Assembly (NCBI GenBank): GCA_035967975.1 | Contig: JAWQFQ010000021.1 | Span: forward strand, 1-64,000 | DNA length: 64,000 nt | Origin: Scytonema sp035967975 | GTDB lineage: Bacteria > Cyanobacteriota > Cyanobacteriia > Cyanobacteriales > Nostocaceae | Reading direction: 5' to 3' | In this document: one piece after another, positions 16,769 through 25,883 of the stretch | Numbering within the stretch: the stretch's first letter is position 1 | How the letters are laid out: each line of letters begins with the position of its first letter | Notes under the pieces: generated by a model | What the model was told of the DNA's origin: nothing | The model's input: only the letters and a program-made list of their open reading frames with translations | Databases searched by the model: none | Made by a program: the position numbers and the translations under genes

Positions 16769-18177
16769 AACAGCAGGAGCAATATCAGACTCATCACACC
16801 AATCAAATGCTCAAATTCCTCATCTACACGCGGCAACTTGAGTGCCAATTGTTTAAAAATTAGGAAGTAAGCTAACCATCCTACGGCAATGGTTGCGAGG
16901 GGTTTGATGATATTTGTAACGGTATACGCCTCGTAATACACAACATTTGCCAGAATGAGTCCACCAATCAACAGGCTCACTCCAGCCCAGAAACCGGGGT
17001 TCATATCTGCTTTTCCCCCACGCGGCAGAAATATGAATTTGGCGAAGGATATTGCTGTTCCAATAGCCGCAATATTCATACCGATCACTTGCCAAGTTGC
17101 CAGATTTTTCGTGGTCAATACCTTCGCCCCAAAACCGGATAACATAGGAAAACCCGAAATGGAAAAGCTAGCTATGACTAAGGCAATCCAGACAGCAGTA
17201 TTAATTGGCTTGTGTTGCAGTTCCTTTAGATTTCGGCTTGGTAAGACACCCGCTATCAAGAAGAGTGCTGATTTGACCAGTCCGTGGGTCAGCGCATAAA
17301 AACCACCTACGACCGGGGCGGCGAGGATAAAACCCAACTGCGAAATCGTATGAAACGCTAACATTCGCTTAGTATCCTTTTCAAAGACCGCATACAGCAC
17401 TCCCAGAAGCGCGGTTCCAACTCCGAAAATTCTCACGATGGGGTCAACCTCATCCAGAATCAGAGCACAACGTACCAGAGGAAAGACGCCAGTTTTTACC
17501 ACAACTCCCGACAGCAAGGCTGACACCGGCGTTTCCGATTCGGAGTGAGTCAATGGCAACCACAATCCTGATACAAAAATTCCCCCTTTTGTCAAGAGTG
17601 CCATAAAAATGAGGGCAAGCGCCTCCGGTGGTGCTCCGTGCAAACCTACAAACGCAAATGAATGATGCGCCTGGTAGACCAACACTGCGCCAACAAGATA
17701 AAAAAGCATTGCCACGTTGCTAATAAAGAGATAGCGTAAGCCGACCCAAATCGAGCGATCGCTCCGGGGATAGGTAATCAAGAGAAACGCGGCAATACTG
17801 CTCACCTCTAACGCTACGTATAAACTGATCAAATCTGAACAGACAAACGCAGCATTGACGCTACCATGCAAAATGATGGTTTGCGCGTAAAAAAAAGCTG
17901 TCTTATTGGTGTACCAACAATAAAGGAGGACCGCTGCCGTGACCAGTCCATTCGTTAATATAAAGTAGCCGCTCAACGAGTCAACTACTAATGTGACACC
18001 GAAATGATCGAGTAACTTCAGTGTTAGTGGCGATCGCTCGACAAATAGCTGCAACGCATACCCGACCGACGTTAAAGCCACGCATATTGCGAGGTATTTG
18101 TCAAGTTTAGGAAGCAGATAAATGACGAACCCCAAAAAAAACGGTAGTGCAATCCATACAAGCGTAATCGTAGTCAT
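16738..18177 (-). CDS. mrpD: Mrp antiporter subunit D (NuoN/MrpD-type proton channel)
   Basis: The 479-aa protein has about 13-14 membrane segments and belongs to the proton-conducting transporter family shared with complex I. Recognisable parts are ISLYVALEVSSIAAFLL (essential Glu region), KGGIFVSGLWLPLTHSE, SALLSGVVVKTGVFPLVRC and KRMLAFHTISQLGFIL. It is the only large antiporter-like subunit in the operon. It overlaps mrpC by 4 bases and mrpE by 31. Confidence 0.88.
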   Translation of the reverse strand: MTTITLVWIALPFFLGFVIYLLPKLDKYLAICVALTSVGYALQLFVERSPLTLKLLDHFGVTLVVDSLSGYFILTNGLVTAAVLLYCWYTNKTAFFYAQTIILHGSVNAAFVCSDLISLYVALEVSSIAAFLLITYPRSDRSIWVGLRYLFISNVAMLFYLVGAVLVYQAHHSFAFVGLHGAPPEALALIFMALLTKGGIFVSGLWLPLTHSESETPVSALLSGVVVKTGVFPLVRCALILDEVDPIVRIFGVGTALLGVLYAVFEKDTKRMLAFHTISQLGFILAAPVVGGFYALTHGLVKSALFLIAGVLPSRNLKELQHKPINTAVWIALVIASFSISGFPMLSGFGAKVLTTKNLATWQVIGMNIAAIGTAISFAKFIFLPRGGKADMNPGFWAGVSLLIGGLILANVVYYEAYTVTNIIKPLATIAVGWLAYFLIFKQLALKLPRVDEEFEHLIGVMSLILLLLFWKGFVWLGI

Positions 18178-18509
18178 GGCGTATTGTTCTTCTCGATCTC
18201 GTTGCTTTCTAATGTTGGATTATCCCGCGCCAGTTTCATGACACCGACCAGCATTAAGGCTTGAATCGAAAAGCCGATTACAATTGCCGTTAATATAACC
18301 GCCTGGGGAACTGGGTCGGAGTAAGCTCCCTTTTTGAGGTCTGACACAATTGGTGTGAATAATCCCTCTCGCGATGCAACTAGTACGTAATAGGCGATCA
18401 CCCCCGTACTCATGACATCCATAGAGATAATCTTCATCACAAGGTTTTTTTTCAGGATGATGCCGAAAAATCCGCATAATATTGTTGCGAATATGCATGC
18501 TTCTAACAC
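18174..18509 (-). CDS. mrpC: Mrp antiporter subunit C (NuoK-like)
   Basis: The 111-aa protein has three membrane segments with the NuoK-like motif DPVPQAVILTAIVIGFSIQAL. It is the first gene of the operon mrpC-D-E-F-G-A'-B; a promoter should lie in the gap upstream of 18509. Confidence 0.85.
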   Translation of the reverse strand: MLEACIFATILCGFFGIILKKNLVMKIISMDVMSTGVIAYYVLVASREGLFTPIVSDLKKGAYSDPVPQAVILTAIVIGFSIQALMLVGVMKLARDNPTLESNEIEKNNTP

Positions 18510-18805
18510 GGAATTTGCCTGTCAGGTAAGGGTTGCTCGTATATTATTCTTAATAAATATACTATTTTTCACACATTAGCTTTCATTGATAACTGTTGTC
18601 AACACCATAACCAGTTTTTTGGAGTCAAACCTTCATCATTTTTTTTTACCATTTATGACATAATGAGAGTTTGGAGTGATGGTTTGAAACTCATATTTTA
18701 GTCTGAAACCTTTGTCATATATAAGTTTGTCTTTTTCAAGGCTCTAATTTTGGTGAAGGTATTGTTCAAGGTATCAAGCTTTTTGAAACCTTTCACTTAT
18801 TACAT

Positions 18806-18875
18806 TTATGGTTACTATAAGAAATTTCAAGGAAAGCTCTTATGGTTACTATAAGAAATCTCAAAGAAAGCTCTG
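18806..18875. repeat. Two tandem copies of a 34-35-base unit
   Basis: The unit begins TTATGGTTACTATAAGAAAT and is repeated immediately with a few substitutions. It is not coding. It could be a duplicated binding site, since it lies in a divergent promoter region. Confidence 0.6.
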
Positions 18876-18960
18876 CTAGAAACAGCAAAAAGACGACAAA
18901 TTGAGGTGATTTCACTTTGCACGCCCTTAAGGATATCACAGTTGAAGTTAAACAGTTATT

Positions 18961-18995
18961 TAGAAACCCGGTATCTCGGAGATACCGGGTTTCTA
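18961..18995. repeat. Dispersed CCCGGT hairpin, copy 2
   Basis: A perfect 16-bp stem (TAGAAACCCGGTATCT and complement) closes a 3-base loop. It is nearly identical to the hairpin directly after pecF at 25851-25883. Confidence 0.7.
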
Positions 18996-19120
18996 CGCCC
19001 CTGACAAACCTTTATGCGTTCTTTTATTCTTATCGAGGTCAGTAGAACTAACTGATGCTCAATGTAAGCGCAGATGCTGTTACTCTAATAAATTAAGAGT
19101 AAACACAAACTAATTAGCCG

Positions 19121-19843
19121 ATGAATACCATAAATCCATTACTTTTTTATACCAACCGCAACTGTCCCTATGCTCAACGTAGTTGGCTAACACTGCTCGA
19201 ACTTCAAGTGGATTTTGATGATCACGAAATTGAGCTAGGCTTAGATAATAAAACCGACTGGTTTCTCACTCTCAATCCTAATGGAACTGTGCCAGTCATC
19301 AAGCATGGGGAGACTGTAGTTTATGAATCCTTGGTGGTCAACGAATACTTATGTGAAGTGTTTGGCGACAATGGGATTACCCTTATACCTAATGAGCCAG
19401 CAGCGCGATCGCGTGTAAGAATCCTCATGAACCGTTGTGACTCAAAGTTCGTAAAGCTCTCCTACAGCTATCTTTCTCACAAGCCTACTGCTGAAGTTGA
19501 CTCAATGACAAAAGATGACCAGCTGCGTACTCACTTAGAGTCCGAGTTACGATTTCTGGACAATGCGATTAGCTCTGCTGGTGGTCCGTATTTTATGGGA
19601 AAAACTGTGAGTCTTGTAGATATCGCATATATACCTTTCTTTGAAAGGATCAGTGTAGCGTTAGCTCACTGGAAGGACTTTGACATGACTCGTCTTAGAA
19701 TAGAGCACCTAAATACCTGGTTTGAGGTTATGTCAAACCGAGAATCTACTCAAAAAACGAGTCTGACATCAGAACGCATTCTAGAACTGTACTCTCGTTT
19801 TTTAAATTTGGACTACTTTAAGCGTGTTGGTATAGCGCAATAA
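19121..19843 (+). CDS. Glutathione S-transferase family protein
   Basis: The 240-aa protein has an N-terminal thioredoxin fold with NRNCPYAQRSW (Cys15), the cis-proline motif GTVPVIKHG and the glutathione-contact YES. An all-helical C-terminal domain follows (VSLVDIAYIPFFERI). The CPYAQR motif and length resemble omega/lambda-like GSTs and dehydroascorbate reductases, which use the cysteine for glutathione-dependent reduction. The gene stands alone. Confidence 0.85.
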   Translation: MNTINPLLFYTNRNCPYAQRSWLTLLELQVDFDDHEIELGLDNKTDWFLTLNPNGTVPVIKHGETVVYESLVVNEYLCEVFGDNGITLIPNEPAARSRVRILMNRCDSKFVKLSYSYLSHKPTAEVDSMTKDDQLRTHLESELRFLDNAISSAGGPYFMGKTVSLVDIAYIPFFERISVALAHWKDFDMTRLRIEHLNTWFEVMSNRESTQKTSLTSERILELYSRFLNLDYFKRVGIAQ

Positions 19844-19926
19844 TGAAACTATAACAATCGCCACTTGTGCAATGGTAAACTATCAGCTTTTGAATAATGG
19901 GAATTAAAGGTAGATTTTAGAAGACG

Positions 19927-20628
19927 CTAAATTGTGTCTGGATCTATATTTAATTCCCGCAGTTTAGCAGCCAAGCGTTCCGCTTTTTGAGTTGCTTGTT
20001 CCGCTTTTTGAGTTGCTTGTTCTGCTATTTCTTCTGGTGTTAGTACAAGTTGACCTTCTGGTGTAAAAAATCGTAATAGTCCTTGATGAATTCCCAAATA
20101 TAAACCTAATTGCTGACTCCACAAATGTCCTTGAGAATTGGGTTCTAAGGGTTGATATTTACCATCTAATAAATGAAATCCTGCAAATTCTAGTGTATAT
20201 GGATCGAACCAAAAATAATCAGGTGTGCGAAAAGTATCTTGATAGATTTTTTTCTTTAAGTCTTTGTCGGTATTAGCGGTTGATTCCGAAAGAATTTCCA
20301 GAATCAAGTTAGGATATTTACCATCTTCTTCCCACACTACCCAACTTTTACGGGTTTTGCGTTCAGTTTCCAGCACAACAAAGAAATCTGGACCCCGAAA
20401 GTCTTCTGATTTTTTTTGGTGTGGGCTATAGTAAATGGTGAGGTTGCCAGCAGCGTAAAAATCATTTTTATCCCGCCACAACCATTTTAGACATTTGAGT
20501 AAGAGCATTATTTGCTCTAGATGTAATTCGCTTTCCAAGGGAGGTTCATCGCTATATAAATCACTAGGAGGAAAGATAACATCTTTTGAGATATCTTGGG
20601 TGGATTCTAGTTCTTTAGAAATAGTCAT
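19927..20628 (-). CDS. Uma2-family putative endonuclease
   Basis: The 233-aa protein has the Uma2 (DUF820) PD-(D/E)XK core: GPDFFVVLE, then YPNLILEILSES and DYFWFDPYTLEFAGF. The C terminus carries a duplicated 7-residue unit (AEQATQK twice) in a coiled-coil tail, common in cyanobacterial members. The function of the family is unproven; these genes are very numerous in cyanobacteria. Confidence 0.88.
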   Translation of the reverse strand: MTISKELESTQDISKDVIFPPSDLYSDEPPLESELHLEQIMLLLKCLKWLWRDKNDFYAAGNLTIYYSPHQKKSEDFRGPDFFVVLETERKTRKSWVVWEEDGKYPNLILEILSESTANTDKDLKKKIYQDTFRTPDYFWFDPYTLEFAGFHLLDGKYQPLEPNSQGHLWSQQLGLYLGIHQGLLRFFTPEGQLVLTPEEIAEQATQKAEQATQKAERLAAKLRELNIDPDTI

Positions 20629-20719
20629 AGTTTGGAGTATGAAATTTATCGGGTTATTTTATTGTATCAATGGTAGAACGATTGCAAATATATCTCTAGT
20701 GAACACACACATTATTTAC

Positions 20720-20866
20720 GTAAGCGTTCAGCACTTCAGCCTTCAGCAGTAGCTTCGTGCGATCGCCTGTTTCCCTTGCATTTTCTAGTTGTTCCCTTGT
20801 CCCATTATAAACACTTCCATAGCTCATAAAAGCTCGACGCTGCGGTGCAAAGGGCTGAACGCTTAC
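20720..20866. repeat. Small inverted-repeat element
   Basis: The ends are GTAAGCGTTCAGC (20720-20732) and its exact complement (20854-20866), around 120 bases of non-coding sequence. The size and structure fit a small MITE-like or REP-like element. Confidence 0.5.
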
Positions 20867-20949
20867 TTATTACCAATACTTGTCGGAAGCACGATAGTTG
20901 AGACCTCAGAAACCCGGTTTTGCAGAAGTGACTGGGTTTCTCATTTTCG

Positions 20950-21095
20950 CTTCACCGAGCAGTATTGCATTGCTTACCAAATACTGTTCAATCGCCTCTC
21001 GGATTAAATTCCGTACAGTACATTTGTTTTCCTGAGTGAGATTTTTGAGTTGGCGCTTGACTTCTGGATGTATCTGTGGTTGGCGTTATTGTTCG
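20950..21095 (-). pseudogene. Ribbon-helix-helix antitoxin-like remnant
   Basis: On the minus strand a frame reads QIHPEVKRQLKNLTQENK followed by TVRNLIREAIEQYLV, a CopG/ParD-type ribbon-helix-helix pattern. It has no start codon: a stop lies a few codons upstream. No toxin frame follows. It is too short and unprotected to be a working gene. Confidence 0.4.
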
Positions 21096-21925
21096 TAGTT
21101 GCGATGCATGCGCTAAAGCGCAACTACTAGCCTCATTCTTTTAAAAATGAGAAAACTGAAAAATCGTCTTTACTTAAGTTTACGTATCTTTACAACCGTT
21201 CCTTGCACCCAAGCCTTGATAAATCTGGACAAGATTGTTTTCAATAGCTTGTGTTTGCTGGAAAATTGGTGCTTTTGGAGATTTGTCATTTAACTCAGTA
21301 GAAAATCCTCAAAATTGTTATATAAAATACAGATTTTTCAAAATTTTTAAGAAATGTTACTCATAAATTAAAAATCTGGATCTACCTAATTACAGACAAG
21401 AAAGGTATCAAAAAAAAGATTCTCATTCTTGAGTAGGTATGTAATTTACTGTCGTTACATTATCCTAAGTGTCAACTGTAGAGCTTTCCGAGTGTCAAAA
21501 TTCCATAATTTAACAGTGATATTTATTACATCTAATTAGATGCCTATCTAATTAGATGAAGATAAATAAAGAAAATTTTTCAATTGTAAACCTATCGGTA
21601 AGTGAATTTAACCCAAAGCTGGACTGACAAATAACTTGAGTTCAAAGTTGTCATGTTTTACATTCATTCATAAAATTTAAGAAAAAAGTGACTAAAGCAG
21701 TAGATAAAATACCAACAAGGTTAAAAACGCAATCAAAAATCAAGCAAAAGCTAAAAACTAATAGGCAATAATTGCACATTAATATTAAGTATTTTGTATG
21801 GCTTATATTTGCAATTGTTGCTGAATGTTTCTATGCTTTTGACTTAATCAATAGATTGCTACTGAACCTTAAAGAAGCTGGTTTACAGCTTGAATGAGAT
21901 GCAATGAAATTGAGGAGAAATAGAG

Positions 21926-22444
21926 ATGCTAGATGCTTTTTCTAAAGTTGTTGAACAAGCTGACAGAAAAGGTTCTTACCTGAGCGAAGATGAAATTAAC
22001 GGGCTTTCATCATTAGTTGCAGACAGCAATAAGCGTTTAGATGTTGTTAATCGACTCACCAGTAACGCTTCCTCAATTGTGGCAAATGCATATCGTTCTT
22101 TGGTAGCTGAACGTCCTGAAGTTTTTAATGCTGGTGGTGCTTGCTTCCACAACCGCAATCAGGCTGCTTGTATCCGTGACTTAGGATTTATTCTGCGCTA
22201 TGTTACCTATTCTGTATTAGCAGGTGATGCTAGTGTTATGGACGATCGCTGCTTGAATGGTCTGCGTGAAACTTATCAAGCTTTAGGAACTCCCGGTGAT
22301 GCAGTCGCTTCTGGAATCAAAAAGATGAAAGATGCTGCTATCAACATCGCTAATGACTCCAACGGTATTACCCAAGGGGACTGCAGCCAACTCATGTCTG
22401 AAGTGGCTAGCTATTTCGACCGTGCTACTAATGCAGTTGTTTAG
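21926..22444 (+). CDS. pecB: Phycoerythrocyanin beta subunit
   Basis: The 172-aa protein is a beta phycobiliprotein. Bilin-binding cysteines are Cys82 (AACIRDLGF) and Cys153 (GDCSQLMSEV), and ASVMDDRCLNGLRETYQALG is diagnostic for the family. It carries two phycocyanobilins in known phycoerythrocyanins and forms the core-distal rod hexamers with PecA. Position 72 is Ala, where the CpcB of this window has Asn (normally methylated). It is the first gene of pecBACEF, 70 bases ahead of pecA. Confidence 0.97.
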   Translation: MLDAFSKVVEQADRKGSYLSEDEINGLSSLVADSNKRLDVVNRLTSNASSIVANAYRSLVAERPEVFNAGGACFHNRNQAACIRDLGFILRYVTYSVLAGDASVMDDRCLNGLRETYQALGTPGDAVASGIKKMKDAAINIANDSNGITQGDCSQLMSEVASYFDRATNAVV

Positions 22445-22514
22445 TAACACCTTTTCAATTACCCAAACTGATTTTTAGTCATTTCAAAGACAAATATTGG
22501 AGAAGCACAGACCT

Positions 22515-23003
22515 ATGAAAACCCCATTAACTGAAGCGATCGCCACTGCTGATATTCGCGGTTCTTATCTGAGCAACACCGAATTACAAGGCGTTTTTGG
22601 TCGTTTTAACCGCGCCCGTGCAGGTTTGGACGCAGCAAAAGCATTTGCTCAAAATGGTAAAAAATGGGCAGAAGCAGCAGCAAATCACGTCTATCAAAAA
22701 TTCCCTTATACCACCCAAATGCAGGGACCTCAATACGCTTCCACTCCAGAAGGAAAATCTAAGTGCGTGCGAGATATCGACCACTATCTCCGCACCATTA
22801 GCTACTGCTGTGTGGTGGGTGGAACTGGTCCTTTGGATGAGTATGTTGTTGCAGGTTTAAACGAACTCAACAGCGCTCTTGGTTTGTCTCCTAGCTGGTA
22901 TGTAGCTGCGCTAGAATTTGTCCGCGACAATCACGGTTTGAAAGGTGATGCGGCTGGTGAAGCCAACACCTACATCAACTATGCAATTAATGCGTTGAGC
23001 TAA
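22515..23003 (+). CDS. pecA: Phycoerythrocyanin alpha subunit
   Basis: The 162-aa alpha phycobiliprotein starts MKTPLTEAIA and binds one bilin at Cys84 (KSKCVRDID). In phycoerythrocyanin this bilin is phycoviolobilin, made and attached by PecE/PecF, both encoded downstream. I choose the ATG at 22515 because it gives the conserved N terminus and has GGAGAAG as ribosome binding site; an upstream TTG at 22497 is not credible. Confidence 0.97.
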   Translation: MKTPLTEAIATADIRGSYLSNTELQGVFGRFNRARAGLDAAKAFAQNGKKWAEAAANHVYQKFPYTTQMQGPQYASTPEGKSKCVRDIDHYLRTISYCCVVGGTGPLDEYVVAGLNELNSALGLSPSWYVAALEFVRDNHGLKGDAAGEANTYINYAINALS

Positions 23004-23041
23004 TCGTACTGCACCAGTAAAACAATAATACACAGTCCTTT

Positions 23042-23165
23042 GCTAATGGCTAATGGCTAATGGCTAATGGCTAATATCTGAGTTAGCACTTAGCAATTAG
23101 CAATTAGCCATTCATCATCAGCGAGGAATTGACGATTAGCAATTAACAATTAGCAATTAGCAAAC
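23042..23165. repeat. Heptameric tandem repeats (pecA-pecC gap)
   Basis: TAATGGC-type heptamers are followed by inverted TTAGCAA/GCCATT copies, so the transcript can fold back on itself. This kind of short tandemly repeated repetitive sequence recurs in most gaps of the pec/cpc region. Confidence 0.8.
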
Positions 23166-23181
23166 TAGGAGCCATAAAACA

Positions 23182-24015
23182 ATGACTAGTGCAGTCATAG
23201 AACGACTAGGAATTAGAGATTTGGTTGGGACAAAAGCTGAATTGCGTCCTAACTGGAGTGAAGACGATTTGCAATTGATATTTCGAGCTGCTTACGAACA
23301 GGTTTTCGGACGTCAGGGAGTCTATGGAAGTCAAAAGTTCGCAACCGCTGAAGCTTTGTTGCGGAACGGTAAAATCAGTGTCCAACAATTTATTGAGATT
23401 TTAGCTAAATCCGAATTTTACAAAGAGTGCTTTTTCCACAATAACTCTCAAGGACGTTTTATCGAGTTAAACTACAAGCATTTACTCGGACGTGCTCCCT
23501 ACGACCAGTCAGAAATTGCTTACCATGTAGACCTCTACGCTTCTCGCGGCTATGATGCAGAAATAGATTCCTACATCTACAGCCCAGAATACGAAAGCGC
23601 CTTTGGAACTTCTACTGTTCCCTATCATCGTGGATTTAAATCCATTCCAGGTATGAAAACGGTAGGCTTTAACCGGATATTCACCCTTTACCGTGGGAAC
23701 GGTAACAGCGATAACGCTCAATATGGTGGGAAAAATTCGCGTTTGCGCTCGAAAGTCTCAATGAATCTAGCAAACATGATTGTTCCACCAACATCAGCTT
23801 CAGGTGGTTCTGGAACCACACCATCACTCGTCAGTTCTCCTACACGAGGAGATAATCGTGTATTTGTCATTGAAGCCATCCTCGGCGGACAAAACACCAA
23901 TGTAGCAGTGCGTCGTAGTAGACAAGTTTATACTGTACCCTACGAACGACTTTCCGCCACATACCAAGAAATCCACAAGCGCGGCGGTAAGATAGTCAAT
24001 ATTTCACAAGCATAA
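23182..24015 (+). CDS. pecC: Phycoerythrocyanin-associated rod linker
   Basis: The 277-aa linker has an N-terminal PBS-linker domain (about 20-150, with FIELNYKHLLGRAPYDQSE) and a C-terminal CpcD-like domain (about 225-277, FVIEAILGG through ERLSATYQEI). It holds the outer phycoerythrocyanin hexamer on the rod. It is close in sequence to CpcC at 27919-28779, as expected for rod linkers. Confidence 0.95.
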   Translation: MTSAVIERLGIRDLVGTKAELRPNWSEDDLQLIFRAAYEQVFGRQGVYGSQKFATAEALLRNGKISVQQFIEILAKSEFYKECFFHNNSQGRFIELNYKHLLGRAPYDQSEIAYHVDLYASRGYDAEIDSYIYSPEYESAFGTSTVPYHRGFKSIPGMKTVGFNRIFTLYRGNGNSDNAQYGGKNSRLRSKVSMNLANMIVPPTSASGGSGTTPSLVSSPTRGDNRVFVIEAILGGQNTNVAVRRSRQVYTVPYERLSATYQEIHKRGGKIVNISQA

Positions 24016-24017
24016 CA

Positions 24018-24085
24018 AGTAAAAAGTAAAAAGTAAAAAGGCAAAAGAAATTATCTCTTTTTACTTTTTACTTTTGCTTTTTTCC
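24018..24085. repeat. AAAAAGT tandem repeats with inverted arm (pecC-pecE gap)
   Basis: Several AAAAAGT heptamers are followed by the complementary ACTTTTT series, giving a strong AT stem between pecC and pecE. Confidence 0.75.
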
Positions 24086-24092
24086 AAGACTT

Positions 24093-24866
24093 ATGACAAT
24101 CACTCAACATACCGAACCAATTCTTTCACCAGAAACAGCCATTGCTGGGCTTGACAGTGAAGATAATCAGATTCGCTATTATGCTGCTTGGTGGCTAGGG
24201 AAGCATCAGGTACAATCTGGTTGTACGGCGCTGTGCGAGGCTCTGTTTGACGATCGCTATCGCATTCCTTCAGGAGGGTATCCCCTACGTCGTCAAGCAG
24301 CAAGGGCGTTAGGTCAACTCAAAAATCCGCAAGCAGTACCCTCGTTAATCGCAGCACTCGAATGTGATGAGGATTTGCGCTTGCGAGAAGCCGTTATTCA
24401 AGCCCTAGCAGCTATTGGCGATCGCAGGGCTGTTGACCCCCTGTTGAATCTTCTGCAATCAAGTCAAGAAAAACCATTAGAAGCCTTGATTGAAGCTCTA
24501 GCCGCTTTACAAGTTTGGTCAGTACGTTCTGAAGTTGAGACTTTTCTCAATCATCCTTCCGAACGAGTACAATGTGCCGTAGCTCGCTACTTGTATCTTT
24601 TGACCCAGCAACCCCACTATCTCGAACGCATTCTTCACAATCTCAACCACGAGAATATGTATTTGCGCTGGGCTGCTGTTTTTGATTTGGGTGCGGTCGG
24701 TCATCGACAGGCGATCGCAGCTATTCTCACAGCAAAAGTTCCCAATAGTTTAAAGCTGCTCAATCTCAAGAGAATTCTGGAATCCGTTTTAGACAGTGAT
24801 AACTGTGATGGAGAAATACCCAAGATACTTTTTAAAGCGATTGATAATTTATTGATTCAACTGTGA
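24093..24866 (+). CDS. pecE: Phycoviolobilin lyase-isomerase subunit PecE
   Basis: The 257-aa protein consists of HEAT-like (PBS lyase) repeats, for example IRYYAAWWLGKHQVQSG and PLRRQAARALGQLKNPQAVP. With PecF it attaches phycocyanobilin to PecA Cys84 and isomerises it to phycoviolobilin. It matches CpcE of this window across its length, with E/F-type lyase architecture. Confidence 0.95.
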   Translation: MTITQHTEPILSPETAIAGLDSEDNQIRYYAAWWLGKHQVQSGCTALCEALFDDRYRIPSGGYPLRRQAARALGQLKNPQAVPSLIAALECDEDLRLREAVIQALAAIGDRRAVDPLLNLLQSSQEKPLEALIEALAALQVWSVRSEVETFLNHPSERVQCAVARYLYLLTQQPHYLERILHNLNHENMYLRWAAVFDLGAVGHRQAIAAILTAKVPNSLKLLNLKRILESVLDSDNCDGEIPKILFKAIDNLLIQL

Positions 24867-24869
24867 TGA

Positions 24870-24985
24870 ATAGGGGAATAGGCAATGGGGAATAGGCAAT
24901 GGGGAATAGGCAATAGGCAATGGGGAATAGGCAATAGGCAATGGGGAATGGCAATAGGCAATGGGGAATAGGCAATAGGTTTCTA
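24870..24985. repeat. GGGGAATAGGCAATA tandem repeats (pecE-pecF gap)
   Basis: Heptamers of the GGCAATA/GGGGAAT kind are repeated about fifteen times. The rest of the 344-base pecE-pecF gap (24986-25210) has no gene; the gap is longer than the others in the operon, so pecF may have its own promoter. Confidence 0.75.
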
Positions 24986-25210
24986 GAATATTAAGGTGTA
25001 CTGAGTTTTTTTCAAAAATCACATAGGAGTCTCATAGCCGATATCATATCCTTTGAGCATAACCATAATAAAACTTTCTTAACTTCTTAGTGCCTTTGCG
25101 TCTACCCTGCGGGAACGACTGCGCCCTTATGCGTGAGTTTTATTCAAGGTATATAAGCGGACATGATATGAAATGCTAAATGCTTACACAGTTAGTTAAA
25201 AGAAAGATAC

Positions 25211-25843
25211 ATGAATACATTTAAATGTCAAGATACAGAGAGATGGGTTGTGCAATTAGACCAAGCCTCATCTCCAGATGACATTATCTCTGCAATTCAG
25301 GCGATATCTATCAGTACACCCTCTGAGGCTGCTATCGTTGCACTTATTCAAGCTTTGAATTGTCACTATCCGTCTGCGCGGACTGTAGCGGTTGAAGCTT
25401 TGGTCAAGCTAGCACCTGCAACTGTAGAACCACTTATTTGTGCCTATCGTAATTCTACTGACCAAGGTTTACAAGCTCACATTATTCAAGCTTTAGCTCA
25501 AATTGGTGACCCAAGAGCAACAAATTTGCTAGCAGAAGTTGTGGGTACAGAGGTAGCCAATCACTGTCAGGGAAACGTCCGTCGGATTGCAGCACGAGGA
25601 TTGGGACAGATTAGCAGCACTCATACAAGTAATCGAGGCATTGTCCAATGTGCTGTTGAAAAACTGACGTGGGCGTTACTCACTCCTGAGGATTGGGGAC
25701 TGCGTTACGCGGCTGCGGTTTCTTTGCAAGAAATTGCCACTCCTGAAGCTTACTCCGTTTTGCAGGTGGCGCATAATCAAGAGTCAGATAAAGTTGTACG
25801 TTCTCGAATTGCATTCGCTTTGGAAATGGGCTGTGAAGTTTAG
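25211..25843 (+). CDS. pecF: Phycoviolobilin lyase-isomerase subunit PecF
   Basis: The 210-aa HEAT-repeat protein carries NHCQGN (residues 117-122), the motif that distinguishes PecF from CpcF and whose His and Cys are needed for the isomerase reaction in characterised PecF. That supports a working phycoviolobilin pathway. It is followed directly by a perfect hairpin that probably ends the pec transcript. Confidence 0.95.
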   Translation: MNTFKCQDTERWVVQLDQASSPDDIISAIQAISISTPSEAAIVALIQALNCHYPSARTVAVEALVKLAPATVEPLICAYRNSTDQGLQAHIIQALAQIGDPRATNLLAEVVGTEVANHCQGNVRRIAARGLGQISSTHTSNRGIVQCAVEKLTWALLTPEDWGLRYAAAVSLQEIATPEAYSVLQVAHNQESDKVVRSRIAFALEMGCEV

Positions 25844-25850
25844 CGGTGTC

Positions 25851-25883
25851 AGAAACCCGGTATCTCCAAGATACCGGGTTTCT
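25851..25883 (+). terminator. Hairpin after pecF (dispersed CCCGGT family, copy 3)
   Basis: A perfect 15-bp stem (AGAAACCCGGTATCT and complement) with loop CCA starts 8 bases after the pecF stop, followed by AATTT. It would work as terminator of the pec operon, yet it belongs to a repeat family found elsewhere in the window. Confidence 0.65.

Larger units (their letters stand above)
18510..19120. other. Non-coding gap upstream of the Mrp operon and GST gene
   Basis: No gene is seen in this 611-base divergent region. It contains a directly repeated unit of about 35 bases (18806-18875), a 16-bp hairpin at 18961-18995, and AT-rich sequence that probably holds the mrpC promoter on one side and the GST promoter on the other. 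Confidence 0.5.
20629..21925. promoter_or_regulatory. Long leader region upstream of the pec operon
   Basis: About 1.3 kb without an intact gene. It contains an inverted-repeat element at 20720-20866, a degenerate GAAACCCGG hairpin near 20909, a decayed ribbon-helix-helix fragment at about 20950-21100, and an AT-rich stretch leading to pecB. A motif CAAAAAAAAGATTC at 21409-21422 also occurs upstream of cpcB. GAGGAGAAA lies just before the pecB ATG as ribosome binding site. Confidence 0.5.

Noticed and set aside
22497..22514. Upstream TTG extension of pecA (and the similar one for cpcA at 27261)
   Set aside because: The ATGs at 22515 and 27270 give the strictly conserved MKTP N termini with ribosome binding sites at proper distance.
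23042..23165. CRISPR-like array in the pecA-pecC gap
   Set aside because: The units are 7-base repeats without spacers; no cas gene is present in the window.
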